From NCBI GenBank assembly GCA_022601195.1, contig JAHZIX010000023.1:124001-188000 (forward strand): DNA of 64,000 bases, given 5' to 3'. The notes beneath the pieces were generated by a model. It made no database searches. It saw only the letters and a list, made by a program, of their open reading frames with translations, and had not been told where the DNA came from. The position numbers and the translations under genes were made by a program. Origin of the DNA: Deltaproteobacteria bacterium. GTDB lineage: Bacteria; Acidobacteriota; Thermoanaerobaculia; Multivoradales; JAHZIX01. Shown piece by piece: positions 16,844-25,140 of this stretch; the first letter of the stretch is position 1, and the number at the start of each line of letters is the position of its first letter.

Positions 16844-17659
16844 CTAGTTCGGAGGTTGCGCAAGCCTAGGCTTGGAAGGGGTGGTTGCGGAATTAGGCCT
16901 TGGCAAGTCTTGGGAGTGCGTGTTTCTGGTCGAGGTCGTCACCACCACCATCAGAGCCTCTTTACTGGACTTGCTGGAGGCGAGGGCCAAGGAGAGAGGT
17001 TGGTCCAGGTGGAGGAACAAGTTCGTGGCAATGAGGGAGCTGGCACCCAGGGGTCCAGGGGAGCCCGTTCGAGGGGGGTGTCCGCGAAAGACCTGGAATC
17101 CGTGAAGTTTTACTCGCTGCTCCTCGATCAGGGTTCCAATACGGAATCGGACGCTAAACCGAGCCCCCAGCTGATAGCTAACCTGCTCTCCCTCGCGAGT
17201 ATTCAAGCGGGTTCCGGCCAAGACCTCATAGGTGTGGTACGGCAACAGATCCTGAAGCCTCTCGAGCAGTTTGCGGGGGACTTTCGAGGACGACGGGGGA
17301 GAGAATTTCTCTGCGGTCGCACGGATGATCAGCACTTCTACTGCCAGAGAGCTACGCGGATGATCGAACCGGCTCAGCACCGGAACGATTCGGTAGATGG
17401 ACGCCGAGCTATCTCGAATGACCAGGGTGTTGTCTTGCGCCTGCAGCTCTACGGTTCCTCGCCTAGACAGTAGAGGCGTAACGAGGGCGAGTGCTTCCGA
17501 CGCCGGCTGGTGCTCCAACTTGTAAGCGTGCAAGGTGAGGGCCGATTCGGCGGAGCCGATCCTACTAGGGGGGCTCTGAGCCTGCACAGAAAATGCACCG
17601 GAGAACCCTGTGCACAGCAGGAGGGTCAAGGCTGCCGTGGAGATTTCTAGCGCTTTCAT
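16844..17659 (-). CDS. Secreted protein with secretin N0/N1-like domain
   Basis: Signal peptide; 'LHAYKLEHQPASEALALVTPLLSRRGTVELQAQDNTLVIRDSSASIYRIVPVLSRFDHPRSSLAVEVLIIRATA' resembles secretin N domains; no secretin pore domain. Confidence 0.6.
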   Translation of the reverse strand: MKALEISTAALTLLLCTGFSGAFSVQAQSPPSRIGSAESALTLHAYKLEHQPASEALALVTPLLSRRGTVELQAQDNTLVIRDSSASIYRIVPVLSRFDHPRSSLAVEVLIIRATAEKFSPPSSSKVPRKLLERLQDLLPYHTYEVLAGTRLNTREGEQVSYQLGARFSVRFRIGTLIEEQRVKLHGFQVFRGHPPRTGSPGPLGASSLIATNLFLHLDQPLSLALASSKSSKEALMVVVTTSTRNTHSQDLPRPNSATTPSKPRLAQPPN

Positions 17660-17716
17660 AGCGAAACATCGACTTCAGTCAAGGGGATGCACTTAGAGAA
17701 AGGGACTCGAGGGAGA

Positions 17717-18376
17717 TCACACGTCTAGGTTCGGGTCAATGACCATCACCACAGCGAGTTTCTCTTCCGGAGCTGTCAAGAAGCTGACCCGGGCAGCGGG
17801 GCTGCTGACGCCTTCGATGACCGGCGCCTCTCTCCAATTCGCTGGAAGAATCGGCGCCTCCGAGTCTTCATTCGGCCCGAACGTCGTCGCCTCACCGTTC
17901 CAGGAACCCAATTCTGCACCAGGAGTAGGAACCATCGAGGTAGCTATTCCGGTCGTCCCATCCGCTACCAGTTCCGCGGTCAGCATCGCAGGGTTGCTGT
18001 CGGCCTTGTACAACAGGCTAGCAGTGCCGTAGCCCAGTCCCGTAGCTAGGGCTGCTGCTGCGGCGGCGGTTTGCCAGATCTTTCTGCTGCGTCGTGGGCG
18101 TGACCCATTGACCGAATCTCTGGCCGCTAGCTCCATGCCTTGGCGCAAGGTGGACACCGCACGCTTCATGTCCTGGAGCTCGTGGTCACCGACTTCGATC
18201 TCGGGCATCGAGAGGCTAAACAGTAGGCTGGGGTCAATGCTGAGAGCTTCGATACGACAGGTCTCGCACCCCTCTAGATGCTCAACGTCCTGCGGCCAGC
18301 TCGAGGGTTCCTCGAGCTGTTCCTGTTCCTCGAATCTGTGGGCGAGGAGAGTTTGCCAATTTGGGCAAGCGGTCAT
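17717..18376 (-). CDS. Anti-sigma factor (zinc-finger ZAS-type, single TM)
   Basis: 'HLEGCETCR' (HxxxCxxC), TM 'TAAAAAALATGLGYGTASLLY', overlaps the upstream ECF sigma stop. Confidence 0.8.
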   Translation of the reverse strand: MTACPNWQTLLAHRFEEQEQLEEPSSWPQDVEHLEGCETCRIEALSIDPSLLFSLSMPEIEVGDHELQDMKRAVSTLRQGMELAARDSVNGSRPRRSRKIWQTAAAAAALATGLGYGTASLLYKADSNPAMLTAELVADGTTGIATSMVPTPGAELGSWNGEATTFGPNEDSEAPILPANWREAPVIEGVSSPAARVSFLTAPEEKLAVVMVIDPNLDV

Positions 18377-19032
18377 CGTGTTTCCCCCACAGCTGTTTCG
18401 GTATCAGGGCTTTTCTGGCTGTATTCCGGAAAGCGAAGCCTCACCTCGCGGCGAAGGACTTTGCGGGCGTTGAAGAGGTGGTTGCGCACCGTCGATTCGC
18501 GGCATCCAACGATCTGGGCGACTTCTTGAGAGGAAAGACCTTCGACCTCTCTCAATAGAAAGACGGTTCGCTGCCGCTCGGAGAGATCCTTGGCTAGCTC
18601 GTGGAAGATGTCGGAGACCTCTTGGCGCTGTAGTTTTGAGAACTCTCGTTCGCTCCGCCGATCAGCGACCTGCCGTAGATGATTCCGCACCGGCTCTTGA
18701 ATTCGCTCGCGGGTTTTTCGGGATCGAAGTTGATCGATGGCGAGATTGGTGGTGATGCGGAAGATCCAGGTATTCGGGCTCCATTTGGGGTCAAATTGAT
18801 CGCGCTTTTCCCACACCCGAACGAAAGTCATTTGCACCACGTCGCGGGATTCCTCGTAATCTCCGAGGATTCTGTAGGCGGCTTGAATCAGTGGCTTCGT
18901 TTTTCGCTCGATGAGCTGGTCGAGGGCGATTTCGTCACCCTGTCGCAATCCCTCAAGGAGATCTCGATCGGAAGCTTCTTTCCAACTCTGGAGCTGTTGG
19001 CGCTGTGAATACACAAGTTTTGGCATAACCAT
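18373..19032 (-). CDS. ECF-type RNA polymerase sigma factor
   Basis: 'EESRDVVQMTFVRVWEKRDQFDPKWSPNTWIFRITTNLAIDQLRSRK' (region 2) and 'LSERQRTVFLLREVEGLSSQEVAQIVGCRESTVRNHLFNARKVLRRE' (region 4). Confidence 0.95.
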   Translation of the reverse strand: MVMPKLVYSQRQQLQSWKEASDRDLLEGLRQGDEIALDQLIERKTKPLIQAAYRILGDYEESRDVVQMTFVRVWEKRDQFDPKWSPNTWIFRITTNLAIDQLRSRKTRERIQEPVRNHLRQVADRRSEREFSKLQRQEVSDIFHELAKDLSERQRTVFLLREVEGLSSQEVAQIVGCRESTVRNHLFNARKVLRREVRLRFPEYSQKSPDTETAVGETR

Positions 19033-19262
19033 CTCAAGGATAAGTACGGCTCGACACCGTCAAGCGTCTAGGACACCGAGAAAAATTTGGGCCCTGGCCA
19101 GCGTCGAAAAAACCTCTGGAACTGTTTGCAGCAGAGGCGATGTAGCTGTCCTCGCAGTGCTGCTGGTGGGCCGTGCTGCAGGCCCCATCGCGGCCTGGGT
19201 AGTGAATCGCCCTATATTACCTCCCTCGCCGAGGCTCTGGAGAGATTATACTCCCGCCCGAG

Positions 19263-20630
19263 ATGAGGCAAATAAGCCCAGGTTCCAAGGTTGTTTCGGC
19301 ATTCGGCTGGTGGAGCTATCAACTAATTTTCGGAGCCGCTCTAGCGATCTCTGCTCCCTGGATTCTTGCGCGCCGTGGGCGCCATTATTTGCAGACTCTC
19401 CTGCCGCGTTTGGGGTTTCCTGGGGGTAGAGAGCCAGGGGTGCCTTCATCCTCGGCGGGAACTTTGTGGATTCACGCGGTTTCTGTGGGCGAGGTTTCGG
19501 TGGCCGGGACGTTGGCCAAAGGGCTCCCCGTGGAGATTCCACTGGTCGTGTCGACCATTACACCTACCGGCCAACAAAGAGCACGGGAGGTGTTTCGTGG
19601 CCGTGCCGAGGTCGGCTATCTCCCCTTCGAGTTGGGTTTTGCGGTACGTCGGTGGTTCCGCCGTTTCCACCCCAAAGCTCTCGTCCTGGTAGAGGGAGAC
19701 TTGTGGCCCCTCGTCCTGCGAACGGCTCGTGGGCGGGGTGTTCCCACGGTCGTGATCAATGGCCGTATTAGTGATCGCAGCTTTCCTCGCTTGCTGCGCT
19801 TTCGACGCTGGCTCGCTCCCCTATTCGGACCGGTGGATTTTTTCGCTATGCAAACGGAGGTCGACCGAGACCGCTTGCTGGCCCTGGGGGTGGAGCCGGA
19901 GCGAGTTGCGGTAACCGGAAATCTAAAATTTGAAACAGCTCTACCGGACAGATTGCCCACTCTCGAGGCTACCTTTGAAGCCCTGGCCGGGGACCGGCCG
20001 ATCCTCATAGCCGGCTCCACCATGGCCGGGGAGGACGAGCTCGTGCTCGAAGCGTTTCGCCGACTCCTCGAGGAAGGAAAGAAGGCTCTGTTGCTGCTGG
20101 TGCCACGGCATCCGGAACGGTGGGGCGACGTCTATCGCTTGGCGGTGGATCGAGGTTTCGCTGTGGCTCGGAGAAGTGGATTTGACCAAGAAGAGGCGGA
20201 GAAAGAGACGGAAGTTGTTCTCCTCGATACTCTAGGCGAGTTGGCAGCCCTGTACCGTCTAGCCGCCTCGGCCTTCATTGGCGGAACATTGGTGGCAAAA
20301 GGGGGACACAATCCCCTCGAGTCGGCCCGTTTCGGTGTGCCAACGGTCGTGGGACCTTCCATGGAGAATTTTCGGGAGATGGCAGGTCACTTTGACGTTG
20401 CTTCCGCCTGGCGCAGGGTGGACTCGGCGGAAAAATTGGCTGCCACGTGGCAGCACTGGTTGGATCACCCGGAGGAGGCCGAGGAAGTTGGCCACCGTGG
20501 TGCTCGCCTCATCGAGTCCCACCGGGGGGCCCTGGAGGCAACTCTAGAAGTCTTGCAGCCGATATTTCACTCCCTGGCCGTTCCAAGGCCCATGGGGAGT
20601 AGAAGTGAGCCAGACCATGACGACCGTTGA
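19263..20630 (+). CDS. waaA: 3-deoxy-D-manno-octulosonic acid (Kdo) transferase
   Basis: 'WIHAVSVGEVSVAGTLAKGLP', 'VLVEGDLWP', 'KGGHNPLESARFGVPTVVGPSMENF'. Confidence 0.95.
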   Translation: MRQISPGSKVVSAFGWWSYQLIFGAALAISAPWILARRGRHYLQTLLPRLGFPGGREPGVPSSSAGTLWIHAVSVGEVSVAGTLAKGLPVEIPLVVSTITPTGQQRAREVFRGRAEVGYLPFELGFAVRRWFRRFHPKALVLVEGDLWPLVLRTARGRGVPTVVINGRISDRSFPRLLRFRRWLAPLFGPVDFFAMQTEVDRDRLLALGVEPERVAVTGNLKFETALPDRLPTLEATFEALAGDRPILIAGSTMAGEDELVLEAFRRLLEEGKKALLLLVPRHPERWGDVYRLAVDRGFAVARRSGFDQEEAEKETEVVLLDTLGELAALYRLAASAFIGGTLVAKGGHNPLESARFGVPTVVGPSMENFREMAGHFDVASAWRRVDSAEKLAATWQHWLDHPEEAEEVGHRGARLIESHRGALEATLEVLQPIFHSLAVPRPMGSRSEPDHDDR

Positions 20631-21657
20631 GCAAACCCCAAAGCCTTCGAGGTCTCCGTGGCAGCTTTTCTATGGAGCTGGACACCGTCTCCGCTATGCC
20701 TACTACCAGCGCCGAGGGCGGCGCTTGCCCCGTCCGGTGATCAGCGTCGGCAACCTTCATTGGGGAGGAGGTGGGAAGACTCCCTTGGTGGCAAGCTTGG
20801 CAGCTCATCTGCGCGACATGGATCTTGCGGTGGCGGTGCTTTCGAGAGGCTATAAGCGCAAGGGACGGGGAGTTCAGGTCGTCAGCCATGGTGATGGGCC
20901 TCTGCTCGGGCCAAGCCTGGCTGGAGATGAGCCGGTGTTGCTGGCCGGTGAGGTGCGAGGGGTCAGCCTGTTGGTGGGGGAGGATCGCTACGAAGCGGGT
21001 ATTCATGCTCTCGAGCGCCTCGACCCGGAGCCGCAGATTTTTCTCCTCGACGACGGCTTTTCTCATTTGCGCCTGCGTCGTGATCTCGACCTTTTGGCTT
21101 TTCCTAGCTCCGACCCTTTTGCCGGGGGGCGCCTTTTTCCTGGTGGGAGACTCAGGGAGCCTCTCAGTAGTGCCTCGAGAGCCCATGGAGTCCTCTTGAC
21201 GGGAAGCTCTGGTGATCCTCAGGCCGGGAAGAGACTGGCGGAGGCTCTGAACCCCTTTGGTTTTCGTGGGCAAGGGTTTTCCAGCGCGGTAGAGGTGGAT
21301 CGGGCCGAGCTCTCTCCCGGTCGGGATCTACCCTCGGGTGCCCGAGTGGTGCTGGTTTCCGCGATCGCTCGGCCGGAGCTGTTTTTGGCCAGCGCTCAGG
21401 AAGCGGGTTTCGAAGTTGTCGATGAGTTGAGGTTTCCGGATCACCATGATTATCCGGAACGCAGCCGGGAGCGCATTCGAGAGGTCTGGAGTCAGAGCGG
21501 TGCGGATGCGGTTCTGACCACTTCCAAAGACCGAGTCAAGCTGCTCGGTAAACTCTCTTTGCCCATGGCCCAACTGCCTATCCGAGCGGTGCCGGAGACT
21601 GCTTTTTGGAGTTGGTTCGAAGGCGAAGTGGCTCGGCTGTTGGCCATGGACTTCTAG
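20605..21657 (+). CDS. lpxK: Tetraacyldisaccharide 4'-kinase
   Basis: 'VISVGNLHWGGGGKTPLVASLA' P-loop, 'LSRGYKRKGRGVQVVS', 'GDEPVLLA', 'FLLDDGFSHLRLRRDLDLLAF', 'FPDHHDY'. Confidence 0.95.
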   Translation: MSQTMTTVEQTPKPSRSPWQLFYGAGHRLRYAYYQRRGRRLPRPVISVGNLHWGGGGKTPLVASLAAHLRDMDLAVAVLSRGYKRKGRGVQVVSHGDGPLLGPSLAGDEPVLLAGEVRGVSLLVGEDRYEAGIHALERLDPEPQIFLLDDGFSHLRLRRDLDLLAFPSSDPFAGGRLFPGGRLREPLSSASRAHGVLLTGSSGDPQAGKRLAEALNPFGFRGQGFSSAVEVDRAELSPGRDLPSGARVVLVSAIARPELFLASAQEAGFEVVDELRFPDHHDYPERSRERIREVWSQSGADAVLTTSKDRVKLLGKLSLPMAQLPIRAVPETAFWSWFEGEVARLLAMDF

Positions 21658-21660
21658 GAC

Positions 21661-22575
21661 ATGAAAAATGCACCAATCCGCCATCGCCTCGAGTATGCGG
21701 CCTTCATGGGCTTTCGTGGTCTCTTGCGAAGTTTGCCCCACGCGGCTGCCTGGAGGGTAGCCGAAAGTCTGGGGACGATCGGCCACTTCGCCTTGCCGAG
21801 TCGTCGCAAAATTGCCCTCGAAAATCTCCGCTTGGCTTTTCCGCAAGACAGCGAACAGCAACATCGCGAAACGGTGCGGAAGATGTTTCGGCACTTAGGT
21901 CTGGCCTTCTGCGACCCTCTCAGTGCTGAACGATTCGATGCAGTGGAATTCTGCCATCGGCTGACCTTGGAGGGTTGGCGCCACTTTCAGGAAGCGCAGG
22001 CCCTCGGCAAGGGAGTGTTCGTGATGAGTGCTCATCTGGGCTGTTGGGAAGCTGCTGCACAGCCGATTGGGCTCTACGGTGGAAGTATGGATGTGGTCGG
22101 CCGCCCCATGGACAATCCCTTTCTCGATCGGGCTCTCACTCGCTTGAGGACCCGTTTTGGCAACCGGGTCCTGGACAAACGGGGGGCGGCTCGAGGAATG
22201 ATGAAGGCCCTTCGGAAGGGGGGCGCTGTCGGCATTCTGATCGACCAGCGAAGCCCGGACCACCAAGACGCAGTCGAGGTTCCCTTTTTCGGTCAACCTT
22301 CTCGAACATCTTCGGTATTGGCGCGACTCTCGTTGAGAACCGGGGCGCCCGTGGTTCCTATCTTTGGGTATCCGGAGCCTGGAGGTCGTTACCGGGTGGT
22401 CCTGCGTCCAGCCATCGGGCCGCAAGCAAAGAAGGCGCAGAGCGAGGTTTCCCTCGACGATCAGATCCTTGATCTGACCGGGCGATATATGGAGTGTGTG
22501 GAGAAAGAGATCCGCGACCGCCCAGAATTGTGGATGTGGCTCCACAGGCGGTGGCGGTCGGCCCCTAAGAAATAG
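21661..22575 (+). CDS. LpxL/HtrB-family lipid A acyltransferase
   Basis: 'VMSAHLGCWEAA' (HxxxxE acyltransferase motif), 'GILIDQRSPDHQDAVEVPFFGQPS', 'RDRPELWMWLHRRWRS'; adjacent to waaA-lpxK. Confidence 0.92.
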   Translation: MKNAPIRHRLEYAAFMGFRGLLRSLPHAAAWRVAESLGTIGHFALPSRRKIALENLRLAFPQDSEQQHRETVRKMFRHLGLAFCDPLSAERFDAVEFCHRLTLEGWRHFQEAQALGKGVFVMSAHLGCWEAAAQPIGLYGGSMDVVGRPMDNPFLDRALTRLRTRFGNRVLDKRGAARGMMKALRKGGAVGILIDQRSPDHQDAVEVPFFGQPSRTSSVLARLSLRTGAPVVPIFGYPEPGGRYRVVLRPAIGPQAKKAQSEVSLDDQILDLTGRYMECVEKEIRDRPELWMWLHRRWRSAPKK

Positions 22576-22579
22576 TCCG

Positions 22580-22650
22580 CCGAAGGGCGCCGGAGGCGAG
22601 GGGATCGCTTCGCGTTCAGAAAACGCTGGCGAGTCATCGCCGCCCTTCGG
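22580..22650. other. Cloverleaf-like inverted-repeat element between convergent genes
   Basis: 10-bp perfect outer stem CCGAAGGGCG/CGCCCTTCGG enclosing three adjacent hairpins (GAGGCGA-ggggA-TCGCTTC; GCGTT-cagaa-AACGC; GGCGA-gtca-TCGCC). Confidence 0.65.
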
Positions 22651-22671
22651 AGGCTAGAGAGGCTATCCGAC

Positions 22672-22875
22672 TCAGTCGTTGAGGATGAAGGTGACCTTCA
22701 TGTGGACGCGAAAGCTGTGGGCCTTGCCATCGCGGACTTGTACTTGCTGGCTTTCCACCCAAGCTCCGGTGATGTTGCTCAGGGTGCGGCTGGCGCGGGC
22801 GATACCCTCTTTGATGGCGTCTTCGAAGCTCACGGTCGATTCGGCGGAGATTTCAGTAATTTTAGCAACGGACAT
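22672..22875 (-). CDS. Dodecin family flavin-binding protein
   Basis: 67 aa 'VAKITEISAESTVSFEDAIKEGIARASRTLSNITGAWVESQQVQVRDGKAHSFRVHMKVTFIL'. Confidence 0.95.
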   Translation of the reverse strand: MSVAKITEISAESTVSFEDAIKEGIARASRTLSNITGAWVESQQVQVRDGKAHSFRVHMKVTFILND

Positions 22876-23032
22876 GACTATCCTCCAATTGTCGGGTTTA
22901 GGTTGTCAGGCTCCAGAGCCAGAGAAAAAGTTCACTTTGGGTGCTGAAGCCACGATGTTCAGAGACAGCCTCAGAGCTTATCATTGACCTCTCGTCATTG
23001 CCCAAGGGTCTTGCCGTGGAGGCTTCGTTTTT

Positions 23033-23575
23033 CTATTCGACCTCGAACAGGGGATCGCCGTTGTCCACGGCCTGGCCGCATTCCACCAACAACCGGCTAA
23101 CGACTCCAGAGCTCTCCGCAGGGATTTCATTCTCCATTTTCATGGCTTCCAGTACCAGAATGCCCTGCCCTTCCTCGACCTGATCCCCTTCGGAGACCAA
23201 TAGGGTGACCACCCGGCCCGGCATATAGGCGGTGACTTGGCGTCGCCCACTAGAGCCACTGCCACCGCGGCTCTCCTGAGCCAAGTGAGTCAAGGGGTCA
23301 GCCACCTGGCAGCGGTAGGGTAGGGGGCTATCGTCTACAACCTCGAACTGACCACCCCCCAGAGAGTGCACGGAGACCTGTGCTTGCTGTGCGACGGCTT
23401 GAGAGGATTCTCCGTTGGCTTCCAGGGGCCGGAGGATCAGGCTGTGTTGGCCGCCCTCGACCTCTTTGGCATCCACGGCATAGCGACGCTCCCCCAGCTC
23501 CACCTCATAACCGTAGGCGGTCTGCCGAAGCTGCAACGTTTCCTGTCTCTCCCCATGGGTAACGACTAACTCCAC
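23033..23575 (-). CDS. Biotin carboxyl carrier protein/biotinyl subunit of acyl-CoA carboxylase
   Basis: 'VLEAMKMENEIPAESSGVV' biotinylation motif at C-terminus; overlaps the biotin carboxylase gene. Confidence 0.93.
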   Translation of the reverse strand: MELVVTHGERQETLQLRQTAYGYEVELGERRYAVDAKEVEGGQHSLILRPLEANGESSQAVAQQAQVSVHSLGGGQFEVVDDSPLPYRCQVADPLTHLAQESRGGSGSSGRRQVTAYMPGRVVTLLVSEGDQVEEGQGILVLEAMKMENEIPAESSGVVSRLLVECGQAVDNGDPLFEVE

Positions 23576-25140
23576 CGTGTGCTCCTCAAACTAGCCAAGC
23601 GGGCTGATTGACGCCAGCCGGAACGATGGCTGCCCGAAGGCAGCGGATTTGCCGCCTGTCGTTCCGTTTCCTGAAGATGGGCGATAGAGGCGGCGATCAA
23701 GGCTAAATCTTCCTGCCTGCCTTCGTCGCTGGGCCTCAGCTCACCGGCTGCTAGTTTGCGGTCCAGCATGCCGATATCGAGGCGACCCTGGCAGAAATCG
23801 TCATCTTCGAGCAGGGCGATATATAAGGGTGTGGTGGTTCGAATGCCCTCGATGCGGAGCTCTTGGAGAGCTCTTCCCATGCGAGCTAGAGCTTGTTTAC
23901 GGTTCGCCCCGTAGATGATGAGCTTCGCGAGCATGGGGTCGTAGTAAATGGACACTTCGCTGCCTTCGTAGACGCCCGCGTCAGTGCGAATTCCTGGCCC
24001 CTCGGGCCACCGGAGGCGTTGGATACGGCCGGGAGAGGGGGCGAAGCCTTTGTACGGGTCCTCAGCGTAGAGACGAAGCTCGAAGGCATGCCCTCGCGGC
24101 TCGACGCCAAAGCACTCCTGGCCCAAGGGTTTGCCTTCGGCAATGGCTAGCTGAGCTGCCACCAGATCGATACCGGTGACCAGCTCGGTGATGGGGTGTT
24201 CTACCTGAAGGCGGGTGTTGACCTCTAGAAAATAGAAGTCGCCACTCTTGTCGAGTAGGAATTCGACGGTGCCGGCGTTGGTGTAGCCGACGGCTCGAGC
24301 CGCTTGAACGGCTGCTTCTCCCAAGCGGCGCCGCAGATCTGAATCGACCACTGGAGAAGGAGCTTCCTCAACCACCTTTTGGTGGCGGCGCTGCAGGGAG
24401 CACTCCCGTTCCCCCAGGGAGACAATATTTCCCTGGTGATCCCCGAGAATCTGAATCTCGATATGGCGGGGGTCGACGATGAATTTTTCGACATAGACCG
24501 CATCGTCGCCGAAACTCGCCAAGGCTTCCGAACGAGCCGCTCGAAAGGCGCTGGCCAAGTCTTCCGGAGAAGACACCTCGCGCATCCCCTTGCCGCCACC
24601 GCCGGCTGCTGCTTTGAGCATGATCGGGTAGCCGATTTCGGTCGCCGCTCGCTGAGCCGCTTCGAGGTCCGGAAGCGGATCGCGGCCGCCTGGAACCACC
24701 GGTACCCCGGCGTCCATCATGAGCCTTCGGCTTTCCACCTTGGAGCCCAATACCGCAATGGCTTCAGGGGAGGGGCCGATGAAGATAACTCCCGCGTCTT
24801 GGCAGGCCTGGGCAAAGTGGGCATTCTCGGCCAGGAAACCATAGCCGGGGTGAATGGCGTCGGCACCGATCTCTCGGGCCAGTTGGATGATGGCGTCTCC
24901 CCGCAAGTAGCTGTCCCGGGACGGGGCTGGTCCGATGCCGTAAGCCTCATCCGCCAGCAGGACCGGCAGGCTCTGGCGATCCGCGTCGGAATAAACTACC
25001 GCTCCGCGAATGCCTAGATCCTTGAGGCCGCGAAGAATCCGCACAGCGATCTCGCCGCGATTGGCGATCAACACTTTCTTGATGGCAATGGTCTGGTCTG
25101 CAGCCGACGCCGCATCCGAAGCTAGCTTTGAAGATGTCAT
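23566..25140 (-). CDS. accC: Biotin carboxylase subunit
   Basis: 'KKVLIANRGEIAVRILRGLKDLGI', 'HPGYGFLAENAHFAQAC', 'KAAAGGGGKGMREV', 'EVNTRLQVEHPITELVTGIDLV'. Confidence 0.95.
   Translation of the reverse strand: MTSSKLASDAASAADQTIAIKKVLIANRGEIAVRILRGLKDLGIRGAVVYSDADRQSLPVLLADEAYGIGPAPSRDSYLRGDAIIQLAREIGADAIHPGYGFLAENAHFAQACQDAGVIFIGPSPEAIAVLGSKVESRRLMMDAGVPVVPGGRDPLPDLEAAQRAATEIGYPIMLKAAAGGGGKGMREVSSPEDLASAFRAARSEALASFGDDAVYVEKFIVDPRHIEIQILGDHQGNIVSLGERECSLQRRHQKVVEEAPSPVVDSDLRRRLGEAAVQAARAVGYTNAGTVEFLLDKSGDFYFLEVNTRLQVEHPITELVTGIDLVAAQLAIAEGKPLGQECFGVEPRGHAFELRLYAEDPYKGFAPSPGRIQRLRWPEGPGIRTDAGVYEGSEVSIYYDPMLAKLIIYGANRKQALARMGRALQELRIEGIRTTTPLYIALLEDDDFCQGRLDIGMLDRKLAAGELRPSDEGRQEDLALIAASIAHLQETERQAANPLPSGSHRSGWRQSARLASLRSTRWS

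Noticed and set aside
22580-22650. Possible tRNA because of cloverleaf-like pairing
   Set aside because: Loops are 4-5 nt, no TTCRA T-loop, no 7-nt anticodon loop, no CCA-type end; kept only as an unexplained structured element
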